Shown here piece by piece: positions 8,433 to 17,317 of a DNA stretch of 64,000 nt (the first letter of the stretch is position 1; the number at the start of each line of letters is the position of its first letter). A model generated the notes under the pieces. It made no database searches and was not told the DNA's origin. It saw only the letters and a program-made list of their open reading frames with translations. The stretch is from an uncultured Pseudomonadota bacterium (GTDB lineage: Bacteria; Pseudomonadota; Gammaproteobacteria; Steroidobacterales; Steroidobacteraceae), in assembly GCA_946479515.1 (NCBI GenBank), contig CAMLGF010000001.1, positions 104,916 to 168,915 of the forward strand, read 5' to 3'. Both the position numbers and the translations under genes were made by a program.

Positions 8433-9646
8433 CTCGCGGCAACACCCTCCTGCTCACCGCGGCGCTGGCAGTCTCGTCCGCGGCGCACGGCGGCGACTGG
8501 CAGCTGTCGGTAGACCTGCGGGCCGTCGGCTCCGACGGCAGGAAATCCTTCCTCGACGATGGCCAGGGAAAACTGCGCTTCGACGAGGAGCATCAGGGCG
8601 TGCGGCTCGGCCGTCTGCGCGCCGCCTGGAGTCAGCCCATCGGCGAGGTCTTCCAGGCGCACGCCGAAGTGTCCGCCTGGGATGGCGACGACAAGAACCC
8701 CGTCGATCTCACCGAAGCCTTCGTGGAGTGGCGGCCGTATCCCCGGGCGGGATACAGAACGCGTGTCCGCCTCGGGGCCTTCTATCCACCCCTGTCTCTC
8801 GAGAACCGCGCCAGCGGATGGGAAACGCCCTATACGATCACGCCGTCGCCCATCGGTTCCTGGATCGGCGAGGAATTCCGCAGCATCGGTCTGGAGGCAC
8901 AGCTGGATTGGCTGGGCACGCGGCTCGGCCATGCCGTCGACCTGCAGCTGACCGGCGCGCTGTTCGGCTGGAACGATCCGGCGGGCACGATGATGGCCTC
9001 GCATGGCTGGAACCTGCACGACCGCCAGACGGGCCTGTTCGGGCGCGTCGGCGCGCCACCGCGCGCGCCCGGCGCTGCGCGCAAGGAGCTGTTCGCCGAG
9101 ATCGACGACCGCCCCGGCTACTACTGGGGCGCGCAGGCGCGTTACCTCGATCGCGCCACGCTCGAGGTACTGCATTACGACAATCGCGCGAACCCCAGGA
9201 CCTACGACTCCGCGCTGCGCGACTTTGCCTGGCTGACGCGGTTCGACGCCGCGGGCCTGCGCATCGAAACCGCGCCCGGCTGGACGGTGCTGTTGCAGGC
9301 GCTCGCGGGCGACACCTACATCGCACCCGGTCCCTGGCTGCGGTGGCGATACGACGCACGATCGGCGCTGGTCGCGCGGCGCAGTGGCTCGCACCAGCTC
9401 GCGCTGCGTTACGACCGCTTCGCCATCGAGTTCCGCAACGACGCCTCACTACCGGGCAGCGAAGATGGCGATGCCTGGGCGCTGGCCTATACCTGGGATC
9501 GCGGCGGCCCCTGGCGATTTGCGCTCGAATGGCTGCGCGTGAAGAGCGACGTGCCTGCGCGCGCGGCGACGCTCGCGGAGAACCCTCTGGCGACGGAGAC
9601 CAAGATCGAGTTCTCAGCGCGTTACCATCTGGCCGGCAGGTTCTAG
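8420..9646 (+). CDS. Uncharacterised outer-membrane beta-barrel protein
   Basis: A 408-residue exported protein with signal peptide GNTLLLTAALAVSSAAHGG. The rest alternates polar and aromatic residues in strand-length blocks and ends in FSARYHLAGRF, a C-terminal Phe typical of outer-membrane barrels. The segment RVRLGAFYPPLSLENRASGW resembles porin-like proteins found beside this cupredoxin family. No named family was recognised. It overlaps the cupredoxin gene and is followed after 27 bases by modA, so it belongs to a four-gene transcription unit. It may be a pore or anchor used with the cupredoxin; that is inference. Confidence 0.7.
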   Translation: MGLLTRGNTLLLTAALAVSSAAHGGDWQLSVDLRAVGSDGRKSFLDDGQGKLRFDEEHQGVRLGRLRAAWSQPIGEVFQAHAEVSAWDGDDKNPVDLTEAFVEWRPYPRAGYRTRVRLGAFYPPLSLENRASGWETPYTITPSPIGSWIGEEFRSIGLEAQLDWLGTRLGHAVDLQLTGALFGWNDPAGTMMASHGWNLHDRQTGLFGRVGAPPRAPGAARKELFAEIDDRPGYYWGAQARYLDRATLEVLHYDNRANPRTYDSALRDFAWLTRFDAAGLRIETAPGWTVLLQALAGDTYIAPGPWLRWRYDARSALVARRSGSHQLALRYDRFAIEFRNDASLPGSEDGDAWALAYTWDRGGPWRFALEWLRVKSDVPARAATLAENPLATETKIEFSARYHLAGRF

Positions 9647-9673
9647 ATCCGCCCATCGCACGCTGCCTCTATC

Positions 9674-10462
9674 ATGAATCCGCGACACGTCTGCTCGCTG
9701 CTGTTCGCGCTCGCTGCCCTGGCAGCGGCGCCGCTCGCTGCGCAGGCCGATGAGCCTCGCAAGCCGGAACTGCTGGTATTCGCCGCTGCATCGCTCGCCG
9801 ACGTGCTCGGCGAGCTCTCGGAAGAGTGGCGGCGACGCACCGGCAGCTCGGTCAAGCTGTCCCTGGCCGCGAGCTCGCTGCTCGCGCGCCAGATCGAGGC
9901 CGGCAGTCCGGCGGATGTCTTCATCTCGGCCGACCAGGAGTGGATGGACTACCTGGCCGCGCGGGCACTCATCGACGTGGCCTCGCGCCGTGACCTGGTG
10001 GGCAACCGCCTGGTGCTCGTCGCACCCGCGGACAGCCCGCAGCGCCTGCGCATCGCACCAGGCTTCCGGCTGGCCGACGCGCTCGCCGGCGGACGCCTGG
10101 CGATCGGCGATCCGGACACGGTGCCCGCGGGCCGCCATGCACGCCGGGCGCTAACAACCCTGGGCGTCTGGGACCAGGTCGCAGGCCACCTCGCGCCCGC
10201 GGACAACGTGCGCAGCGCGCTGCACTATGTGGCGCGCGGCGAAGCGCCGCTCGGCATCGTCTATTCGACTGACGCGCGAATCGAGCCGAAAGTCCGCTTG
10301 GTCGACACTTTCCCCGATAGCAGCCACCCCGCAATTACCTATCCTGCCGCCGCCACTGCCACCGCCGCTTCGCCGGCGGCTGCCTACCTGGCCTACCTGG
10401 CGAGCGGCGACGCCATGGCCATCTGGAAGCGATACGGATTCCTGGAGCTCGCGAGACAATGA
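9674..10462 (+). CDS. Molybdate-type ABC substrate-binding protein (ModA-like)
   Basis: A 262-residue periplasmic protein with a signal peptide (LLFALAALAAAPLAAQA). ModA features are clear: [64 protein letters not shown] and ARGEAPLGIVYSTDA, which cover the oxyanion-binding Ser, Ala/Val and Tyr positions. ModA delivers molybdate or tungstate to the ModBC transporter, but no modB or modC follows; instead its stop overlaps an OprP-like porin by ATGA. It may serve a transporter encoded elsewhere or bind another oxyanion. The pairing with a porin and a cupredoxin is unusual. Confidence 0.88.
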   Translation: MNPRHVCSLLFALAALAAAPLAAQADEPRKPELLVFAAASLADVLGELSEEWRRRTGSSVKLSLAASSLLARQIEAGSPADVFISADQEWMDYLAARALIDVASRRDLVGNRLVLVAPADSPQRLRIAPGFRLADALAGGRLAIGDPDTVPAGRHARRALTTLGVWDQVAGHLAPADNVRSALHYVARGEAPLGIVYSTDARIEPKVRLVDTFPDSSHPAITYPAAATATAASPAAAYLAYLASGDAMAIWKRYGFLELARQ

Positions 10463-12042
10463 CCCACTCGAACACACTGCGCCCAGCCATCGCCCTCGCC
10501 ATCGCCCTGGCGCTTGGCCTGGCGGTGTTCCCCGCATTCGCCGACGACGCCGCGCTCAAGGCGGAGATCGAGGCATTGCGTGCGCAAATGCAGCAGCAGG
10601 CCCGCTTGCTCGAGCAGCAGCAAGCGAGGCTCGACGAACTCACGAAGAAACTGCAGGACTCCTCGGAAGCCGCGAGCACGCCACCGGCGAAGATCGCGGT
10701 CACCGAACCGCCGCCCCGGCTCGCGTTCAACGACGGGCGACCCACGATCCGGTCTGCCGATGGCAAAGCGTCGCTCGCCATCCGCGCCATCGCGCAAATG
10801 GACTCGGCAATGTACGGCGAGTCCGCCGAAGGCCCCCTCGACAGCGATTTCCGTCGCGGCTCCGTGGGTGGCGGTCGCGAGAACACGGCGGCGCGCGATT
10901 TCTCCGATGGCTTCCTGTTCCGTCGTGCGCGTTTCGGCGTCGATGGCGTGATCAACAGCAACTGGAACTACCGTCTGATGTTCGAGTTTGCCGGCAGCGG
11001 CACCGAAGGCCCGTCGCGCATCAACGATGCCTGGATCGCCTACACGGGGTTTGCGCCTTTCACTTTCCAGCTGGGCGCGTTCTCGCCGCCCTCCAACATG
11101 GACGACGGCACCTCGCCCGACGACCAGGTATTCGTCGAACGCGCGAGCTCCTCGGAACTCTCGCGCGCCCTGGGGGGCGCCGACGGGCGGCTGGGGTTCG
11201 GGCTGCGAGCCGGCGGTAAACGCTGGATGAGCGCGCTGAACTTCACCACGCGCACGGTCAATGACGCCGAGGTGTTCGATACCCAGCTCGCGGCGGTGGC
11301 ACGGGTGGGCGGCCTGATCGCCACCCGCGACCACTACAACGTGCATGTCGGTGCTTCGGCCACCCGGGTGTTCTCGCCCGCCGACCAGGGCTCGTCGGCC
11401 GCGCCCTTGCGCCATCCGCTCAGATTCCGTGACCGGCCGGAAATCCGGGTCGATGGCCTGCGGCTGATCGACACCGGCGCCATCGACGCCGCCCACGCCG
11501 GCGCCTACGGCCTGGAATTCGGCGCCAACTGGAAGAACCTCTACTTGCAGGCCGAAAACTTCTGGTTCGACGTCGATCGCCGGGAGGCGTCGCTGGACGA
11601 TGCGTCGTTCGGCGGCTACTACCTTCAGGGCAGCTGGCTGCTCACCGGCGAATCGCGGCGCTACAACGCCGCCAGTGGTTCATTTCAGAATCCGCGGCCG
11701 AGATCTCCCTTCGCTCCCGGGGGCGGCTGGGGAGCCTTCGAGCTCGCCGCGCGCTTCAGTCACACCGATCTGAACTTCGAGGAGGGCGATGCGGACACCG
11801 CGCCCGTGGCCGGCGCCATTCGCGGTGGCGCGCAGGACGTGCTCACGCTGGGATTCAACTGGTACCTGAATCCGAACATCAAGTTCCTGCTCAACTACCT
11901 GATGATCGACGTCGACCGCCTCAACCCGGCCGGGCCAGGCAATGCCGAGCCTTTCGGCGCCGGAGCTGCCACGCCTCCCGTGGGCGCCGAGATCGGCCAG
12001 GACCTCGATGCCGTGGTGTTGCGCACGCAGTTCAGTTTCTAG
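10459..12042 (+). CDS. OprP/OprO-family outer-membrane porin
   Basis: This 527-residue protein has a signal peptide, a short coiled coil (LKAEIEALRAQMQQQARLLE and further Gln/Leu-rich repeats up to about residue 70), then a barrel with FLFRRARFGVDGVINSNWNY and RINDAWIAYTGFAPFTFQLG, typical of phosphate-selective porins O and P. It ends in VVLRTQFSF with terminal Phe. The coiled coil may trimerise the porin in the periplasm. It overlaps modA by four bases, so oxyanion passage across the outer membrane and binding by the ModA-like protein are probably linked; substrate is unknown. Confidence 0.88.
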   Translation: MTHSNTLRPAIALAIALALGLAVFPAFADDAALKAEIEALRAQMQQQARLLEQQQARLDELTKKLQDSSEAASTPPAKIAVTEPPPRLAFNDGRPTIRSADGKASLAIRAIAQMDSAMYGESAEGPLDSDFRRGSVGGGRENTAARDFSDGFLFRRARFGVDGVINSNWNYRLMFEFAGSGTEGPSRINDAWIAYTGFAPFTFQLGAFSPPSNMDDGTSPDDQVFVERASSSELSRALGGADGRLGFGLRAGGKRWMSALNFTTRTVNDAEVFDTQLAAVARVGGLIATRDHYNVHVGASATRVFSPADQGSSAAPLRHPLRFRDRPEIRVDGLRLIDTGAIDAAHAGAYGLEFGANWKNLYLQAENFWFDVDRREASLDDASFGGYYLQGSWLLTGESRRYNAASGSFQNPRPRSPFAPGGGWGAFELAARFSHTDLNFEEGDADTAPVAGAIRGGAQDVLTLGFNWYLNPNIKFLLNYLMIDVDRLNPAGPGNAEPFGAGAATPPVGAEIGQDLDAVVLRTQFSF

Positions 12043-12044
12043 CC

Positions 12045-12061
12045 CGTCCGCGCGGCGGACG
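12045..12061. terminator. GC-rich hairpin between convergent genes
   Basis: CGTCCGC (12045-12051) and GCGGACG (12055-12061) form a perfect seven-pair stem with a three-base loop, three bases after the porin stop and before the convergent kinase gene. No T-run follows, so intrinsic termination is possible but unproven. Confidence 0.4.
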
Positions 12062-12110
12062 CGATGCCTGCCCCGCGAGGGCGGCGGCGTCCCGGGGCCG
12101 GGGAAGCTCG

Positions 12111-13451
12111 TTATTCCAGCGGCTGGTCGTTGCCCTGCAGGCGCGATACCAGAGCCTTCAGGAACACGCGATTGAAGCGCAGCTGGCAGGCGGCCGATAC
12201 CTGCTCCAGCAGGGTCGAGCTCACGCGCAGCACGGATACCGGCGTTTCGGCGCGTATGGTCGCGGTACGCCGGGCGCCGCGCACGTAGCTGGTCTCGCCG
12301 AAGCAGTCGCCGGAGTCCATGGCACCGAGCGTCTTGCCGTGCCGCTCGACCGTGCAGCGGCCATTGACCAGGATGTAGAAGCGGTCGTCCATCTCTCCTT
12401 CCTTGACGATCTCCTCGCCCGCCGGATAGTCGGTGAGCGTGCTGGCCCGCAGCACTTCCCAGATTTCGGCATGCGAGAACTCGTGGAAGAAGCGCAGCCG
12501 CCGCAGGACGTTGAACTGCTCCTGCTGGTCGACGCGCGCATTCTGCTCGCGCAGGCGCTGGTGCACCCGCGTGAGCTCGGCGGCGAAATCGGCGCCCGAC
12601 TTCTGGCGTTTCTCCGGCAGCTTCTGCATGGCCGTGGCCACGATTTCCTCGAGCTCCTCCGGCACGTCCTTGCGCTGCGTGTGGATGGGCGGCGGCGTGG
12701 CGTAGACGATCTGGTGCAGCAGCTTGACGAGATTGCCGGCGCGGAACGGCCGGATGCCCGTGAGCAGCTCGTACATCACCGCGCCGAGCGAGTACAGATC
12801 GGAGTGGTGCGTGAGCTCGAGGCTCTGCACCTGCTCGGGTGACATGTACGAGGGCGAGCCGGCGATGCCTTCGATGCGCGAGATCTCCGAATCGGCGATC
12901 AACGCGATGCCGAAGTCGATGATGCGCACGTCGGAATCCTGCGTCAGCATGATGTTCGACGGCTTGATGTCGCGGTGGATCACGCCGCGCGTGTGCGCGT
13001 AATGCAGCGCCTTGGCGCACTTGAACATGATTTCCACGACGTCGTCGATGCGCAGCAGATTGTCGGGGCGGCAATACGACGAGAGCGTGCGCGCGCCGTG
13101 CACGTGTTCGGTGACGATGTAGCAGCGCCCGTTCTCCTCACCCGCGTCGTAGATGGGCAGGATGTGCGGATGCTGCAGCATGCCGACCATGTGGGCTTCC
13201 GACAGGAACATCTTGCGGGCGATCTTGGCGCGCTCGTCGCTCGCGTCCTGGTCCATGTTGTAGACCTTGATCGCGACGTCACGCCCGTAGTAGGAATCGT
13301 GAGATAGATAGACGGTGCCGGTGGAGCCGCGGCCCACCTCGTTGATGATTACATATTTACCGATGCGATCCGGAACGCGGTTCTCCAGGATCTTCTGCGC
13401 CTGAGCTTCGGTACCCGTACCGGTCCCGGTCGTTGTGGCTTGCAACGGCAT
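12111..13451 (-). CDS. Ser/Thr protein kinase with C-terminal cyclic-nucleotide-binding domain
   Basis: A 446-residue soluble Hanks-type kinase. The glycine-rich loop VGRGSTGTVYLS is at about 39-50, Lys62 in AIKVY, HRDIKPSN at 159-166 and DFG at 179-181, so all catalytic residues are present. A linker near 280-330 leads to a cNMP-binding fold near 330-440 with YPAGEEIVKEGEMDDRFYIL and the phosphate-binding cassette CFGETSYVRGARRTATIRA. There is no transmembrane segment, unlike PknB-type kinases. Activation by cAMP or c-di-GMP is inferred from the fusion. The N-terminus is Thr/Gly rich (TTTGTGTGTE). It lies 88 bases downstream of thiL on the same strand but is probably functionally separate. 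Confidence 0.9.
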   Translation of the reverse strand: MPLQATTTGTGTGTEAQAQKILENRVPDRIGKYVIINEVGRGSTGTVYLSHDSYYGRDVAIKVYNMDQDASDERAKIARKMFLSEAHMVGMLQHPHILPIYDAGEENGRCYIVTEHVHGARTLSSYCRPDNLLRIDDVVEIMFKCAKALHYAHTRGVIHRDIKPSNIMLTQDSDVRIIDFGIALIADSEISRIEGIAGSPSYMSPEQVQSLELTHHSDLYSLGAVMYELLTGIRPFRAGNLVKLLHQIVYATPPPIHTQRKDVPEELEEIVATAMQKLPEKRQKSGADFAAELTRVHQRLREQNARVDQQEQFNVLRRLRFFHEFSHAEIWEVLRASTLTDYPAGEEIVKEGEMDDRFYILVNGRCTVERHGKTLGAMDSGDCFGETSYVRGARRTATIRAETPVSVLRVSSTLLEQVSAACQLRFNRVFLKALVSRLQGNDQPLE

Positions 13452-13539
13452 AATTGGCGGCAGAATAAAGCCGCGTGTCTGCGACCGGTGTGACCCGTCT
13501 CCCGGATCATCGGCGGGCTCGTCGCGTGGCGGTGTATGC

Positions 13540-14517
13540 CTACGTGGCGAAGTGATCGAATCCGGAGCCCGAGAACTGCATCACACCCCCGCGCGCCAGC
13601 ACTCTGACGCCTTTGCCCGGCACCAGGCTGCCGATGCGCGTCACCGGACCGAGCCCGCGCGTAATGGCATGGTTCATCGCGCCGAGCCGCGCCAGCGGCA
13701 CGGTGAACAGCAGTTCGTAATCCTCGCCACCCGTGAGTGCGTATTCGCGCGCCGCTTCGCGCCCGACGGCGCCCAGCAAGGCATCGGAGACCGGCAGTGC
13801 CGCCGCATCCAGCTCGGCGCCGCAGCCGCTGGCGGTGCAGAGTTTTTCCAGGTCGCCGCCGAGACCGTCGGAGACGTCGATGCAGGCGCTCGCCAGCCCT
13901 CGCAACCCAATGCCGATGTCGCAACGCGGCGTGGGGAACAGGAAGCGGTCGCGCAGGATCTGCGCGGACATGGCATCCGCGACGTGCAGTCTGCCCTGCT
14001 CCAGCGCAAGGCCGGCGGCGGAGTCGCCTGGCGAGCCGGACACGAACACCGCATCGCCCGGCTGCCCGCCCCTGCGCTCCAGCGCCACGCCGATGGGCGC
14101 GATACCGATCATCGTCACGGTGACACTCAACGGTCCGCGCGTGGTGTCGCCACCGATCAGCGCCACGCCGTGGCGGCGGCACAGGTCCCCTGCGGCCCGC
14201 GAGAATTGCGCCAGCCATTCCTCGTCGGGGTCTGGCAGGCTCAGCGCCAGCAATCCCCAGGCGGGGTCCGCGCCCATGGCTGCAAGGTCCGAGAGATTCA
14301 CCGCGAAGGCGCGGTGGCCGACGGAGGCCGCCGGGGAACCGGGGGGGAAATGTACGCCTTCGACCAGGGAATCCGTGACCACCACGAGCTCGCGCGAAGA
14401 CGGCGGCATGACCACGGCGCCATCATCGCCCACGCCGATGCGCACGTCGCTGCGCTCGGCGCCGACGCGCGTGAAGTAGCGGGCGATGAGTTCGAATTCG
14501 CCTTGGGCCATGATCAT
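13540..14517 (-). CDS. thiL: Thiamine-monophosphate kinase
   Basis: A 325-residue ATP-dependent kinase that makes thiamine diphosphate from thiamine monophosphate. PurM/ThiL-fold signatures are GEFELIARYF at the N-terminus, VGDDGAVV near 30, VVTDSLVEGVHF near 45-56, AVNLSDLAAMGADP near 71 and LIGGDTTRG near 120. The ATG at 14517 is used; a second in-frame ATG at 14511 would start closer to the conserved GEFELI motif. It follows nusB by 51 bases in the standard nusB-thiL order. Its product is the cofactor of Dxs, also encoded in this window. Confidence 0.95.
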   Translation of the reverse strand: MIMAQGEFELIARYFTRVGAERSDVRIGVGDDGAVVMPPSSRELVVVTDSLVEGVHFPPGSPAASVGHRAFAVNLSDLAAMGADPAWGLLALSLPDPDEEWLAQFSRAAGDLCRRHGVALIGGDTTRGPLSVTVTMIGIAPIGVALERRGGQPGDAVFVSGSPGDSAAGLALEQGRLHVADAMSAQILRDRFLFPTPRCDIGIGLRGLASACIDVSDGLGGDLEKLCTASGCGAELDAAALPVSDALLGAVGREAAREYALTGGEDYELLFTVPLARLGAMNHAITRGLGPVTRIGSLVPGKGVRVLARGGVMQFSGSGFDHFAT

Positions 14518-14568
14518 CCAGGCGCTCGCGCGCCACTCCTGCGCCGCCGGATGGGCGCCGGTCTCGGG

Positions 14569-15012
14569 TCAGTGCTCGTGCCGGCGCAGGTCGCGCGCCG
14601 CGGCGTCCAGCACTGCGTTGACGAACTTGTGACTGTCGGTCGCGCCGAAGCGCTTGGCGAGACCCACCGCCTCATTGATGACCACGCGGAAGGGCACGTC
14701 GGGCGAGGAACGCAACTCGTGCGCGCCGACCCAGAGCACCGCGCGCTCGACCGGATCGAGCTCTTCGGGCTTGCGGTCCATCCAGGCCGCGAGCGCGCCA
14801 TCGAGCGCCTCGCGGTGCGAGCAGATCTCGGTGACCATCCGATTGAAGTAGCCCCGATCGGCCTTGCGCATGTCCTCATCGGCCGCGAATTCATTGACCA
14901 CGTCCTGCCAGGGACTGGCGTTGATCTGCCAGCGATACAGCGCCTGCATGGCGAGCTTGCGCGCCACGGCGCGCCGCGCCGATGCGGGATTGATCCCCGG
15001 CCCGCGGCTCAC
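14569..15012 (-). CDS. nusB: Transcription antitermination factor NusB
   Basis: This 147-residue helical protein has the family pattern ARKLAMQALYRWQIN at about residues 17-31, ADRGYFNRMV, LDPVERAVLWVGAHELR, VVINEAVGLAKRFGATDSHK and FVNAVLDAAARDL. NusB pairs with NusE (ribosomal protein S10) on boxA RNA in rRNA antitermination. The GTG start overlaps the ribH stop as GTGA, a sign of translational coupling. Both the position after ribH and the length are normal for gammaproteobacteria. Confidence 0.95.
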   Translation of the reverse strand: MSRGPGINPASARRAVARKLAMQALYRWQINASPWQDVVNEFAADEDMRKADRGYFNRMVTEICSHREALDGALAAWMDRKPEELDPVERAVLWVGAHELRSSPDVPFRVVINEAVGLAKRFGATDSHKFVNAVLDAAARDLRRHEH

Positions 15013-15539
15013 TTGCGCACCCGCCGCGTCCGGCGCGGTGGCGACTCCGCAGGCTGCCGCTTCCGCGGCGCCGGCGAGCGCAGCAGCTGGATCATTTCGA
15101 GCGCGGCCTCCAGCGATTCGCGGCCCTTGTTCATGCGCGCCGGGTCGGCACGCTCCTCGGCCTGCGCCAGGGTTTCAGTGGTCAGCACGCCGAAGACCAC
15201 CGGTACGCCGGTCGCAAGGCCCGCGTCCATGAGGCCGCGCGCGCATTCACCCGCGACGTAGTCGAAATGGGGCGTGTCGCCGCGGATCACGCAACCCAGT
15301 GCAACGACGGCGTCCACCGCCCCGCTGGCGGCGAACATCTTGGCCGCCAGAGGTAGTTCGAAGGCGCCGGGCACGCGCTCCACCAGCAGGCCCGCCTCGC
15401 GGCCGCCGTGAGCGTTCCAGGCCTGGCGCGCGCCGTCGATGAGCCGATCCACGAGCGTGGCGTTGAATCGCGCGGCCACGATGGCCACGCGCGAGCGGCC
15501 GGCGTCGAACCGTCGGGAAAAAGGGAGTGATCCGGTCAT
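15009..15539 (-). CDS. ribH: 6,7-dimethyl-8-ribityllumazine synthase
   Basis: A 176-residue enzyme that condenses the RibB product with 5-amino-6-ribitylaminouracil. Visible motifs are RVAIVAARFNATLVDRLIDG, VERVPGAFELPLAAK, VVALGCVIRGDTPHFDYVA with the catalytic His, and VVFGVLTTETLAQAEERAD. The last 25 residues form a Pro/Arg-rich basic tail (RKRQPAESPPRRTRRVRK) that is longer than in most homologues. It overlaps nusB by four bases and follows ribBX by 48 bases. The enzyme normally assembles into pentamers or 60-mers; the basic tail might bind nucleic acid, which is speculation. Confidence 0.95.
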   Translation of the reverse strand: MTGSLPFSRRFDAGRSRVAIVAARFNATLVDRLIDGARQAWNAHGGREAGLLVERVPGAFELPLAAKMFAASGAVDAVVALGCVIRGDTPHFDYVAGECARGLMDAGLATGVPVVFGVLTTETLAQAEERADPARMNKGRESLEAALEMIQLLRSPAPRKRQPAESPPRRTRRVRK

Positions 15540-15587
15540 GAGGGCGCGAAGTATACGGAGCCGGGGCTCGCCGGCCTACTCGCCTGC

Positions 15588-16706
15588 CTAATTGGCCACG
15601 TATCCGGTGATCTCCAGTCCGAAAGCGGAAATACCCTGCAATTGCTTGGGTGCCGACAGCACCTGCATGCGCGTGACGCCCAGGTCCTTGAGAATCTGCG
15701 CGCCGATGCCGTAGGTGCGCAGCACCTGCGGCGGCGCCGACGAGGCGGGCTTGCCGGTATTCGGGCTCACCTTCTGATTCAGGGCCGCCACCGCATCGGC
15801 CAGCTCGCGCGGCGAGCTGTTGTCACGCAGCACGATCACCACGCCCGTGCCGGCCTCGGCGATGCGCTGCAGGGCATCGCGCAGCGTCCACGTGCGGCCC
15901 GGCTCGCGCAGGCCGATGAGATCGCTGAGGGTGTCGATGGGGTGCACGCGCACCAGCGGCGAATCGACCGCGTCCAGCCGGCCGCGCACCAGCGCGAGAT
16001 GCACGTCCTTGTGCACGTGGTCCTCATAGGCCATCAGCCGGAACGGACCGAACTCGGTCTGCACGTCCTGTTCGGCGATGCGCTCCACGGTGCGCTCCTG
16101 GCGCAGGCGGTAACGGATCAGGTCGGCAATCGTGCCGATCTTGAGTCCATGCCGTTCGGCGAATGCCTCGAGATCGGGGCGGCGCGCCATGGTGCCGTCG
16201 TCGTTCATGATCTCGACGATCACGGCCGAGGGATCCAGCCCGGCAAGCCCCACCAGATCGCAACCCGCCTCGGTGTGACCCGCGCGTGTCAGTACGCCGC
16301 CGGGCTGTGCCATGACGGGAAAAATGTGCCCCGGCTGCCGCAGATGTTCCGGGCGGGCGTCGGGCGCCACCGCGGTGAGCACCGTGTGCGCGCGGTCGTG
16401 CGCGGAGATGCCGGTGGTCACGCCTTCGGCCGCTTCGATGGACAGCGTGAAATTCGTGCGATGTTCGCGATGCGTCTCGCTGACCATGAGCGGCAACCGC
16501 AACTGGCGACAACGCTCGGCGGTCAACGTGAGGCAGATGAGTCCACGACCGAATCGCGCCATGAAATTGATGTCCGCGGCCGTCACCTTCTGCGCGGCCA
16601 TCACCAGGTCGCCCTCGTTTTCGCGATCCTCGTCATCCATGATCACGACCATGCGGCCCGCGGCGAGCTCGGCGAGGATTTCTTCGATGCTGTTCAGCGG
16701 TTTCAT
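15588..16706 (-). CDS. ribBX: 3,4-dihydroxy-2-butanone 4-phosphate synthase with degenerate GTP cyclohydrolase II domain
   Basis: A 372-residue protein. The N-terminal RibB domain (about 1-200) is intact: MVVIMDDEDRENEGDLVMAA, FGRGLICLTLT, TNFTLSIEAAEGVTTGISAH, DRAHTVLTAV and AGHTEAGCDLVGLAGL. The C-terminal domain has the RibA outline (FGPFRLMAYEDH) but where active GCHII has HSECLTGD and zinc cysteines, this protein reads HPIDTLSDLIGLREPGRTW and contains no cysteine, so the cyclohydrolase should be dead. Such RibBX proteins are common in proteobacteria and imply a separate ribA elsewhere. The start overlaps the ribE stop as ATGA. Confidence 0.93.
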   Translation of the reverse strand: MKPLNSIEEILAELAAGRMVVIMDDEDRENEGDLVMAAQKVTAADINFMARFGRGLICLTLTAERCRQLRLPLMVSETHREHRTNFTLSIEAAEGVTTGISAHDRAHTVLTAVAPDARPEHLRQPGHIFPVMAQPGGVLTRAGHTEAGCDLVGLAGLDPSAVIVEIMNDDGTMARRPDLEAFAERHGLKIGTIADLIRYRLRQERTVERIAEQDVQTEFGPFRLMAYEDHVHKDVHLALVRGRLDAVDSPLVRVHPIDTLSDLIGLREPGRTWTLRDALQRIAEAGTGVVIVLRDNSSPRELADAVAALNQKVSPNTGKPASSAPPQVLRTYGIGAQILKDLGVTRMQVLSAPKQLQGISAFGLEITGYVAN

Positions 16707-17314
16707 GGGATCTCGGATTGCAGGCGCTCCACGTAGCGCGCCAACAGGTCTATTTCAAGATTGAGGCGCGCGCCGGGCGCGAGCGCACCCAGCGTGGTCA
16801 CCGCCAGCGTGTGGGGAATGAGATTGATCGCGAACTTCGCGCCGTCCACCTCGTTCACCGTCAGGCTCACGCCATCCAGCGTGACCGAGCCCTTGCGCGC
16901 GATGTAGCGCGCGAGTTCGCGCGGCGCCGAGAGCTGCACGCGCAAGGAACGTGCATCCGCGGCCGTGGCGAGCACTTCGGCGACGCCGTCCACGTGGCCC
17001 GAGACCCAGTGACCGCCGAGGCTGTCGCCGGCACGCAGCGCCGGTTCGAGATTCACGCGCGCGCCGGCCCGCTTGGCACCCAGCGTGGTGACGTTCAGCG
17101 TTTCCACGGATACATCGGCGAGGAAGCTGGTTGCCAGGCGCTCGGCCACCGTGAGACAGACGCCATCGACACTGATGCTCTCGCCGAGACCCAACCTGTC
17201 GGGCGGAATTGCCGTGAACGCGATCTCCAGCCGGCAATCCCGTGCGCCGCCCGCGCCGTTGCGCGGCTCGACGCGGCGGAGCTCACCGATTTCCTGAATG
17301 ATTCCGGTGAACAT
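16703..17314 (-). CDS. ribE: Riboflavin synthase alpha chain
   Basis: A 203-residue enzyme that dismutates two ribityllumazines to riboflavin. It has the two tandem lumazine-binding barrels expected: MFTGIIQEIGELR at the N-terminus, ISVDGVCLTVAE, GGHWVSGHVDGVAEV in the first repeat and VTLDGVSLTVNEV with FAINLIPHTLAVTTLG in the second. It begins three bases after ribD and overlaps ribBX by four bases. The gene is also called ribC in some species. Confidence 0.95.
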   Translation of the reverse strand: MFTGIIQEIGELRRVEPRNGAGGARDCRLEIAFTAIPPDRLGLGESISVDGVCLTVAERLATSFLADVSVETLNVTTLGAKRAGARVNLEPALRAGDSLGGHWVSGHVDGVAEVLATAADARSLRVQLSAPRELARYIARKGSVTLDGVSLTVNEVDGAKFAINLIPHTLAVTTLGALAPGARLNLEIDLLARYVERLQSEIP

Positions 17315-17317
17315 GTC

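Noticed and set aside
13411..13440. Short ACCGGT-type repeats at the start of the kinase gene
   Set aside because: They encode the Thr/Gly-rich N-terminus and are low-complexity codons, not a control element.
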